A stretch of 6,344 nucleotides of DNA from Planctomycetaceae bacterium (lineage in GTDB: Bacteria; Planctomycetota; Phycisphaerae; Phycisphaerales; SM1A02): positions 1 through 6,344 of the forward strand of contig JAIYCA010000052.1 of NCBI GenBank assembly GCA_027488265.1. Reading direction: 5' to 3'. Position numbers and translations under genes: made by a program. Of this stretch, positions 1 through 4,950 are shown in pieces. How positions within the stretch are numbered: the stretch's first letter is position 1; each line of letters starts with the position of its first letter. Under the pieces are notes generated by a model. That model made no database searches. It worked only from the letters and a program-made list of their open reading frames with translations, and had not been told where the DNA came from.

Positions 1-90
1 CGCTATAGCCCGAGTGGGGCGGGGAGAATACCACGGAAAGGCTGCCGCCGCACTCTTCGTGATGCGAGCCGATACGAGCGGTTTGCGCGG
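1..90. other. Downstream flank of the channel gene, no gene recognised
   Basis: This flank lies beyond the stop codon of the minus-strand channel gene. Plus-strand frame 1 is open from the window edge to a TGA near position 108, so the tail of a converging gene is possible, but the translated peptide is rich in Arg and Ser and resembles nothing I know. No convincing hairpin followed by a T-run is visible on the minus strand, so I cannot place a terminator for the channel gene here. Confidence 0.3.
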
Positions 91-1098
91 TTATCCGGCT
101 CGATCTGAGTCGCCGCGTCGACGCAGTTCCGCCTGCAAGTCTTCCAACATCGCCTCCATGCGAGCAAGCCGTTCGATGAGCAATGTGACATGCGCTTGCT
201 CCGCGCCGGGCGCGTGCAAACTCGGCAGAGGTGACGTGGTTGCACGCGGTGCGTCGGAAGTCGGCGCGGACGTCCCGCGCCCCGCTGAAGTCCCACGCTC
301 CGCTGAAGTCCCACGCTCCGCGGAAGTTCCACGCTCCGCCGCATCGCTCTCGCCGCCAGGCATCTCGCTCATGCTGTTCACAATCACGCCGACGAGCAAG
401 TTCAAGAAGATCATCGTGCCCGACAGAATGAAACTCACGAAGTAAAGCGGTGCCACGATTGGTGACGCGACGACCGCGCTTCCGTCGTCCTGCGGCAAAC
501 CAACCATCTGATCGCGCATGGTGTCGAACCAACCTTCCAGCGTGAGCACGCTGAACATCGTCAGCATGCTCGACCAAAGCGAACCGAAGCGCGCAGGATC
601 ATTCTCGCCAAAGAGGAAGACACCCATCACGCTGTAGGCGTAGAGCAGCGTGAACAACAAGAGCGTGATCCAGCCGAAGCTCGGCAGGCTTCGTAAGAGT
701 GCGCCGACAATCAGTTGAAGCCGCGGCAGTGCAGTCACGAGTCGCAAACTGCGCGCGACGCGTCCGAGCCGCAAGACTTGTGCGAATTGCGCGTGGAGCG
801 GCAGCAAGCAAATCGCGGTCACTGAGAAGTCGAAGATGTTCCATGGATCGGCGAAGTACCGCCATGGACGTCGTCCCTCAGCCGCGATCTTCAACACGAC
901 TTCGACGAGGAAGATCGCGAGCACCACGCGATCCATCGCGATGAGCGCGCCGCCGAAGGAATCGCGCACCGATGGCACGGTTTCGAGTCCGACGAGAATC
1001 GCACCAACGAGAATCGCGCCCAAGACGATTGTCTTGAATGGTCCGCTCGCAACGACGCGCGCGGCGGGATTTCTCGTACTTTCACGTGGCTCTTCCAT
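91..1098 (-). CDS. Voltage-gated cation channel, NaChBac/NavAb type, with Cav-like selectivity filter
   Basis: A 335-residue inner-membrane channel subunit expected to form homotetramers that pass cations on depolarisation. From memory it aligns with NavAb almost without gaps up to S6. S1 is about 21-40 and ends in GLET. S2 (about 54-73) carries E66 and K70. S3 contains DPWNIFDF (84-91). S4 has four arginines at three-residue spacing (R110, R113, R116, R119), followed by LVTALP. S5 is about 140-163, the pore helix about 175-187 and S6 about 216-242. The filter is T186-L-E-G-W-F-D192. Family sodium channels have TLESW; Gly at position 4 plus Asp at position 7 resembles CavMr and eukaryotic Cav domain I, so calcium conduction is plausible (inference). 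After S6 comes a low-complexity linker with four AERGTS-type repeats (254-277), then a perfect heptad coiled coil (V304, L307, L311, M314, L318, L321, L325), as in tetramerising bacterial Nav tails. The ATG start is chosen because S1 follows at the normal distance. An AGGA lies 12 bases upstream, rather far for a ribosome binding site. Divergent from the fucosidase gene. Confidence 0.93.
   Translation of the reverse strand: MEEPRESTRNPAARVVASGPFKTIVLGAILVGAILVGLETVPSVRDSFGGALIAMDRVVLAIFLVEVVLKIAAEGRRPWRYFADPWNIFDFSVTAICLLPLHAQFAQVLRLGRVARSLRLVTALPRLQLIVGALLRSLPSFGWITLLLFTLLYAYSVMGVFLFGENDPARFGSLWSSMLTMFSVLTLEGWFDTMRDQMVGLPQDDGSAVVASPIVAPLYFVSFILSGTMIFLNLLVGVIVNSMSEMPGGESDAAERGTSAERGTSAERGTSAGRGTSAPTSDAPRATTSPLPSLHAPGAEQAHVTLLIERLARMEAMLEDLQAELRRRGDSDRAG
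268..339 (-). repeat. Four tandem 18-bp repeats in the channel linker
   Basis: Four consecutive 18-base units encode AERGTS, AERGTS, AERGTS and AGRGTS (residues 254-277), followed by a degenerate APTS. The two middle units are identical and the outer ones carry a few substitutions, which points to tandem duplication by slippage or unequal crossover. The repeats sit between S6 and the C-terminal coiled coil, where bacterial Nav channels have the neck helix, and probably form a flexible linker. Confidence 0.9.
991..1020 (-). repeat. 15-bp tandem duplication encoding GAILV-GAILV in channel S1
   Basis: Two adjacent 15-base units differ at two positions and encode the pentapeptide GAILV twice within helix S1. 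The spacing from the preceding Phe to GLET is the same as in NavAb, so the helix is not lengthened. The repeat may therefore be convergent rather than a recent insertion. Confidence 0.7.
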
Positions 1099-1174
1099 AG
1101 GTCGTTTGCATCCTCGCTCTCAAGGCGCGGTAGTCTGCGCACGACGCTTCCGCGCGTCAAACGACGCCCACACC
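1099..1174. promoter_or_regulatory. Divergent intergenic region with 8-bp inverted repeat
   Basis: These 76 bases must hold the start signals of both the channel gene (minus) and the fucosidase gene (plus). GTCGTTTG at 1101-1108 and CAAACGAC at 1158-1165 form a perfect 8-bp inverted repeat, with the arms close to the two start codons. Only a poor plus-strand promoter candidate is seen: TTGCAT at 1106, 19 bases, then TAGTCT at 1131. Neither gene has a well-placed Shine-Dalgarno sequence. A shared regulator binding the two arms is possible but unproven. Confidence 0.35.
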
Positions 1175-2767
1175 ATGCACACACTCGCACTTGCAGCAAT
1201 CCTCGCCACTATGCCGCACTCAAGTTCTGCGCTCGAGACAAGTACTGGTCCATCGGGCGTCCCTCAATCGGGCATCGTTCCGCCTCCCGCGCCGATCGGG
1301 CCGCTGCCGAGCCCGCGCCAACTCGTGTGGAAGGACCTTGAGTACACCGGCTTCATCCACTTCGGCCCGAACACCTTCACCGACATGGAGTGGGGCCACG
1401 GCGACGAGCCCGCGGACGTCTTCAATCCAACCGCACTCGATGCGCGGCAATGGGTGAAGGTGATGAAGGACGCGGGCATGAAGGGCGTCGTCATCACCGC
1501 GAAGCACCACGACGGCTTCTGCAATTGGCCGACGAAACTCTCGACGCACTCGGTCGCATCGAGCCCGTGGAAGGGCGGCAAGGGCGATGTCTTGCGCGAA
1601 CTCTCCGACGCGTGCCGCGAAGGTGGGCTCAAGTTTGGCGTGTATCTCTCGCCGTGGGATCGCAACAACCCGAAGTACGGCACGGGCGAGGAGTACAACG
1701 AGTACTTCCGCCAACAACTGCGCGAAGTGCTCACGCAGTACGGCCCGATTTTCGAAGTGTGGTTTGACGGCGCGTGCGGCGAAGGCCCGAACGGCAAGCG
1801 GCAGGTCTACGACTTCCCGAGTTTCCGCGCGGTGGTGCGCGAACTGCAGCCGGACGCTGTGATGTTCAGCGATGTTGGCCCCGACATTCGTTGGGTTGGC
1901 AACGAGCAAGGCTGGGCGGGCGAAACGTGTTGGTCGATGCTGAAGGCAGAAGGCCACGGCATCGGCAACGACAATCCTCCGTCGACGAAGTCGCTCAACG
2001 AAGGCGATATCGACGGTGAATCGTGGATTCCCGCGGAGTGCGACGTTTCGATTCGACCAGGTTGGTTCTATCACGCGCACGAAGACGACAAGGTGAAGTC
2101 GCCTGCGAAACTCTTCGATCTTTGGGAGCGCAGCATCGGTCACAACGCGAACTTCCATCTCAATTTCCCCGTCGATCGCCGCGGACTGATTCACGAGAAC
2201 GACGTCGCTGCGGTGCTCGGTTTGCGCGCGCTGGTCGATGCGACGTACGGCGAAGGAACGGACCTTGCGCGCGGTCGCTCGACGGCGAGCGACAACATCC
2301 GTGGCTTCGTGCCGCGTGGCGCGAACGAGAAAGTTGCGCCCGAGCCATTCGGTAGTGACAAGGCAGTCGACGGCGATCCCAAGACCTATTGGGCGACGAA
2401 CGACGCGACGACTTCGGCATCCATCGAGGTCGAACTCGATCCGACAAAGCCGTTTGATCGTGTCGTGCTTGCGGAGCCGACGTGGCTTGGTCAGCGCGTG
2501 AAGAAGTTCCGCGTGTCGGTGCCCGCGCAGCCGAGCAACAATCATCGCGATTGGGTCACGCTCGCTGAGGGAACGACCATCGGCCACAAGCGGATCGTGC
2601 GCGTGCCGGAGACGAAGGCGAAGTACCTCCGCATCGAAATCCTCGACAGTCGCGCCTGCCCCGCACTGACAAACGTCGGCGTCCACAAGACTGCGGCTGG
2701 TGCCACCGCTGCCACGGCTGCCACTGCCGCTCCCACGACGACGACCACGACGACGCCCGCCCCGTGA
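1175..2767 (+). CDS. Secreted alpha-L-fucosidase, GH29, with C-terminal F5/8-type-C-like domain
   Basis: A 530-residue glycoside hydrolase predicted to release L-fucose from glycans or algal polysaccharides outside the cytoplasm. The start is the ATG that begins a hydrophobic segment (residues 1-19, likely cleaved after SSSA). The frame stays open 339 bases further upstream, but that part is antisense to the channel S1-S4 coding region and lacks coding character. The GH29 barrel spans roughly 45-355: YTGFIHFGPNTF (57-68), KHHDGFCNWPT (110-120), and EVWFDGA (194-200) with D198 as the expected nucleophile. VGNE has E244 as the likely acid/base, 46 residues on, as in the GH29-B (alpha-1,3/4) subfamily. 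SIRPGWFYH (292-300) also fits GH29-B. Residues 390-505 look like an F5/8-type-C/CBM32-like beta-sandwich (AVDGDPKTYWAT, then KYLRIEIL near the end). The tail (505-530) is Ala/Thr/Pro-rich. The stop codon overlaps the next gene by four bases. GH29 assignment is firm; the subfamily and exact substrate are inferred. Confidence 0.93.
   Translation: MHTLALAAILATMPHSSSALETSTGPSGVPQSGIVPPPAPIGPLPSPRQLVWKDLEYTGFIHFGPNTFTDMEWGHGDEPADVFNPTALDARQWVKVMKDAGMKGVVITAKHHDGFCNWPTKLSTHSVASSPWKGGKGDVLRELSDACREGGLKFGVYLSPWDRNNPKYGTGEEYNEYFRQQLREVLTQYGPIFEVWFDGACGEGPNGKRQVYDFPSFRAVVRELQPDAVMFSDVGPDIRWVGNEQGWAGETCWSMLKAEGHGIGNDNPPSTKSLNEGDIDGESWIPAECDVSIRPGWFYHAHEDDKVKSPAKLFDLWERSIGHNANFHLNFPVDRRGLIHENDVAAVLGLRALVDATYGEGTDLARGRSTASDNIRGFVPRGANEKVAPEPFGSDKAVDGDPKTYWATNDATTSASIEVELDPTKPFDRVVLAEPTWLGQRVKKFRVSVPAQPSNNHRDWVTLAEGTTIGHKRIVRVPETKAKYLRIEILDSRACPALTNVGVHKTAAGATAATAATAAPTTTTTTTPAP
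2699..2755 (+). repeat. 9-bp repeats and ACG-codon run at fucosidase 3' end
   Basis: Three 9-base units (2699-2725, consensus GCTGCCACN) encode GAT-AAT-AAT. After a variant unit, seven near-identical threonine codons (2735-2755) encode Thr 521-527, and the protein ends PAP. The result is a disordered Ala/Thr/Pro tail after the last folded domain. Replication slippage is the simplest origin. Confidence 0.8.
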
Positions 2768-3507
2768 CGTCGCGCGCCGACACCATCGCCCTCCTCGTAC
2801 GCGCATCGCGCCGACTCTCGCGCACGGTCGATGCGCTGGATTTCGCCGCGCCCGTCGCAGCGATCTACAACCCGCTCGACTACGCGCGCGCTCCGCACGA
2901 GATGTACCTCGCGCTCGCGCGGCCGAAGCCGAAGGCGCTTTTTCTCGGCATGAATCCTGGGCCATTTGGCATGGCGCAGACAGGCGTGCCGTTTGGCGAA
3001 GTCGCCGCGGTGCGGGAGTTCCTCCAGATCGACGCTGCCGTGAAGCGTCCGCGCGTCGAACATCCCAAGCGGCCAATCGAGGGTTTCGCGTGCACACGCA
3101 GCGAGGTAAGTGGACGACGCTTCTGGGGTTTGATGGCCGCGGAGTTCGAAACGCATGATGCGTTCTTCCGTCGCGCGTTTGTGTGGAACTGGTGTCCTCT
3201 CGCCTTCATGACGGAGTCGGGCGCGAACCTGACGCCTGACAAGTTGCCACGGGGTGAGCAAGAGCGTGTCGCCGCTGCATGCGACGTGGCACTTCAAGAA
3301 ATTGTCGCAACGCTCGAGCCCGCGATGATCATCGGCGTCGGCGGGTTCGCCTCAGAGCGCGCGGCGCGTGCACTCGGAAGCGAAGCACCCCCGATTGCAA
3401 CAGTGCTGCATCCATCTCCCGCAAGCCCTGCGGCAAATCGTGGCTGGGACAAGACCGCGCGCAAGCAACTCGCGCAATGCGGTTTTCTTGCGGACCGAGG
3501 CGATTGA
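2764..3507 (+). CDS. SMUG1-family uracil-DNA glycosylase (UDG family 3)
   Basis: A 247-residue base-excision repair enzyme that removes uracil and related damaged pyrimidines from DNA. The SMUG1 signature is nearly complete: GMNPGPFGMAQTGVPFGE (62-79) with N64 matching catalytic Asn85 of human SMUG1, SEVSGRRFWG (113-122), and WNWCPLAFM (141-149) with N142 probably the uracil-recognition Asn. HPSPASPAANRGW (216-228) has H216 matching human His239 and the DNA-intercalating loop. Length is close to the 270-residue human protein. The start is GTG at 2764, inside the GTGA overlap with the fucosidase stop. The next in-frame Met is residue 47, which would cut into the fold. Expression is probably coupled to the fucosidase by reinitiation, although no functional link is known. 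It is followed by a convergent tRNA gene. Confidence 0.95.
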   Translation: MTSRADTIALLVRASRRLSRTVDALDFAAPVAAIYNPLDYARAPHEMYLALARPKPKALFLGMNPGPFGMAQTGVPFGEVAAVREFLQIDAAVKRPRVEHPKRPIEGFACTRSEVSGRRFWGLMAAEFETHDAFFRRAFVWNWCPLAFMTESGANLTPDKLPRGEQERVAAACDVALQEIVATLEPAMIIGVGGFASERAARALGSEAPPIATVLHPSPASPAANRGWDKTARKQLAQCGFLADRGD

Positions 3508-3565
3508 GCCGAGTCGAGCGGGAAAAGTGCGGCAGAAATGACGCGACGCTTTCCGCGAAAGGCCA

Positions 3566-3598
3566 TAAAAACACCGCGGCGATGCGTTCGCCGCGGTG
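3566..3598 (-). terminator. Intrinsic terminator of the tRNA-Ser gene
   Basis: A perfect 11-bp GC-rich stem (3572-3582 with 3588-3598) encloses a 5-base loop. Read on the minus strand it is followed directly by a run of five T (3567-3571, slightly interrupted after that). The stem begins 14 bases beyond the tRNA 3' end. On the plus strand only CATTGTTG follows the stem, so it would terminate the glycosylase transcript weakly at best. Confidence 0.8.
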
Positions 3599-3612
3599 CA
3601 TTGTTGCGGTAG

Positions 3613-3702
3613 CGGACAGGGGGAGATTCGAACTCCCGATACAGGGGATACCCGTATACAGCATTTCCAATGCTGCTCCTTCAACCGCTCGGACACCTGT
3701 CC
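3613..3702 (-). tRNA. tRNA-Ser, anticodon GGA
   Basis: A 90-base cloverleaf on the minus strand. The acceptor stem GGACAGG (3696-3702) pairs with CCTGTCC (3614-3620), with G as the discriminator base. The D arm has TCC/GGA stems. The anticodon stem CAGCA/TGCTG encloses loop TTGGAAA, with anticodon GGA at 3666-3668 reading UCC/UCU. A 21-base region includes the long variable arm typical of tRNA-Ser. The T arm GGGAG/CTCCC encloses TTCGAAT. CCA is not encoded; the bases after the discriminator are CTA. Confidence 0.97.
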
Positions 3703-3929
3703 AGAAGGGGCGCAGTGTAGCGACTGATGGCGTTGGAGTCGTCTATCTGTTGAGGATGCGAATCGGCGTTTCGCGAATAGGCCGCTTTCATGAAGGGAAT
3801 CCCAAGCAGCGTGGATTTATGCGCACTTTTGGCACGTGTTCGCATGCTGAAACTCCCCACGGGGCGGATGGCGTTCAATCAAACCACGAATCTGGTCGAT
3901 GACGCAACCTCGTCTGGCAACTCTCCGAA
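3703..3929. other. Intergenic region between tRNA-Ser and the downstream cluster
   Basis: These 227 bases separate the divergent tRNA and the transglutaminase-like gene and should hold promoters for both. For the tRNA, a -10-like TACACT on the minus strand (3714-3719) lies 11 bases before the mature 5' end, without a good -35 at normal spacing. For the plus strand, TTGGCA at 3829-3834 resembles a -35 but no matching -10 follows. Open frames crossing this stretch are short, lack ribosome binding sites and show no family resemblance, so I annotate no gene here. Confidence 0.4.
3714..3719 (-). promoter_or_regulatory. Possible -10 element of the tRNA-Ser promoter
   Basis: Minus-strand TACACT matches TATAAT at four of six positions and sits at a distance that would start transcription a few bases before the tRNA. 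The -35 candidates are weak: ACGACT at 17 bases, or TAGACG at an overlong 20 bases. The call rests mainly on position. Confidence 0.3.
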
Positions 3930-4907
3930 TTGGTTTCGCCCTTGTTCGATCGCGCTCTTCGGTTCACCGATCTTCTGACCCTCGGCTGCCTCATGGCTGT
4001 CGTGGCTGCGGTGACCTACTTTCTCCAGACGCATCCGATCGCGTACCAGAAGTCGATGGCGCTCGTGACGACGCCAGCGCAAGAGTCGAATTGGACCGAG
4101 GGTCCGACGCTCGATCTTCCTGGCTTCATTCGTGCCATTCCGTTTCGCGGCTCTGAACGCGTCAATCTGGTGCGCCCGAGCCAGTTGTATCAAGCGTGCA
4201 TTCAAGAGGGTGCTGGGAACTGTGCGAACAAGTCGCGTGGTCTGAGTTGGTTTCTCATCAACGAGGGGATCCCGTTTCAAAGAATCGACCTTCTTCCCTT
4301 GGATGGGTTTCTCGAAGGGAAAGGGCACACGCTTATCCGCACGCACTACGTCATTGACGGAGGAGCTCGCGTCGGCGTCGTTGATCTACTCGATGGGGGT
4401 GTTCCGACATTCCGCGACGTCCCGATCGATCTCTCGCAACTCGAGCACGCGGCGCCGTACTCCCTTGGCCTCCTGACATTCTCCCCGCGTGTTGATGATC
4501 AGTCCGACTACTACGGGAGTTTCCTTGAGAGCGCGGTGATCGGGGTTGTGGAGGGCGAACAGATCTCCCGCTATCTCCGCTATCTCGAGCGCTGGCATGT
4601 GGACCTCGGTTACCCGAGTTACGAACGCGTTGCCTACGCGGCATTTGCGATCGTCATCGGGATTTTCCCAGAAACGCACGTCGCGCCTGAGCAATATGAA
4701 GCGATGCGCGCGACGGCGCCGTGGACGTTTCGCATCGCATGGGTCCTGACGTGGTGTGCAAGGGCGTTGCTGGTGCTGTTGCCACTCACGGTGACTTTGC
4801 ACATCGTGCGACGACTTCTCCGGCCACGCGCGGGCTCGGATTCAAGCGGCGGAACGGCATCTACCGTTGCGGTCGCCCAGTCTGTCGCACAGTCTGTTGC
4901 ACAGTGA
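3930..4907 (+). CDS. Membrane-anchored protein with transglutaminase-like core
   Basis: A 325-residue protein with an N-terminal membrane helix (about 14-32), an extracytoplasmic middle part and a second helix (about 267-293) followed by basic residues (RRLLRPR), which suggests a periplasmic loop held by two helices. The middle resembles the transglutaminase-like/cysteine-protease core: GNCANKS with C98, then LSWFLINEGIPFQRIDL, KGHTLIRTHY with H133, and VVDLLDGG with D152. Order and spacing (Cys, 35 residues to His, 19 to Asp) fit the Cys-His-Asp triad. The family call is pattern recognition and the substrate is unknown. The TTG start at 3930 is favoured over ATG 3993 because the latter would cut the first helix in half; TTG 3942 is also possible. 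An in-frame stop at 3900-3902 limits extension and no Shine-Dalgarno is seen. The C-terminus ends in a VAQS repeat. An MFS gene starts 43 bases after the stop, probably in one operon. Confidence 0.75.
   Translation: MVSPLFDRALRFTDLLTLGCLMAVVAAVTYFLQTHPIAYQKSMALVTTPAQESNWTEGPTLDLPGFIRAIPFRGSERVNLVRPSQLYQACIQEGAGNCANKSRGLSWFLINEGIPFQRIDLLPLDGFLEGKGHTLIRTHYVIDGGARVGVVDLLDGGVPTFRDVPIDLSQLEHAAPYSLGLLTFSPRVDDQSDYYGSFLESAVIGVVEGEQISRYLRYLERWHVDLGYPSYERVAYAAFAIVIGIFPETHVAPEQYEAMRATAPWTFRIAWVLTWCARALLVLLPLTVTLHIVRRLLRPRAGSDSSGGTASTVAVAQSVAQSVAQ
4872..4907 (+). repeat. Three 12-bp tandem repeats ending in the stop codon
   Basis: Three 12-base units encode VAQS, VAQS and VAQ-stop. The last unit differs from the second mainly in its final bases, where TCT has become TGA. 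The stop codon therefore lies inside the third repeat copy, so the repeat array sets the protein's end. Confidence 0.85.
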
Positions 4908-4913
4908 GTTGAG

Positions 4914-4923
4914 GCTTCGAAGC
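4914..4923. repeat. 10-bp palindrome GCTTCGAAGC between genes
   Basis: A perfect palindrome in the 43-base gap between the transglutaminase-like gene and the MFS gene. It is too short, and lacks a T-run, to be an intrinsic terminator. It could be a protein-binding site or chance. Confidence 0.35.
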
Positions 4924-4950
4924 GCTCGTTCTCTCGCGTACGATGCGGAG

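Noticed and set aside
268..339. CRISPR-like array
   Set aside because: Units are directly adjacent with no spacers and lie in frame inside the channel gene, encoding a peptide repeat.
836..1174. N-terminal extension of the fucosidase frame
   Set aside because: It is antisense to the channel gene, lacks a ribosome binding site, and would bury the signal peptide 113 residues inside the protein.
1220..3097. Long minus-strand open frame (625 codons) opposite fucosidase and SMUG1
   Set aside because: Its translation is Arg/Ala/His-rich low-complexity sequence with no recognisable domain; both opposite genes have clear family motifs. It is a product of GC-rich codon use.
3507..3702. tRNA-Ser as an integration (att) site of a mobile element
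   Set aside because: No integrase nearby, and I see no repeat of the tRNA 3' end elsewhere in the window.
3681..3878. Small minus-strand open frame running into the tRNA gene
   Set aside because: It overlaps the tRNA-Ser 5' end and its promoter region and shows no coding character.
3790..3978. Small plus-strand open frame overlapping the start of the transglutaminase-like gene
   Set aside because: No ribosome binding site, no recognisable motif, and it conflicts with the membrane-helix start of the next gene.
4867..4950. Upstream in-frame ATG 4867 as the MFS start
   Set aside because: It would overlap the preceding gene's repeat array and add 28 Ser/Arg/Leu-rich residues with no homologous character before TM1.
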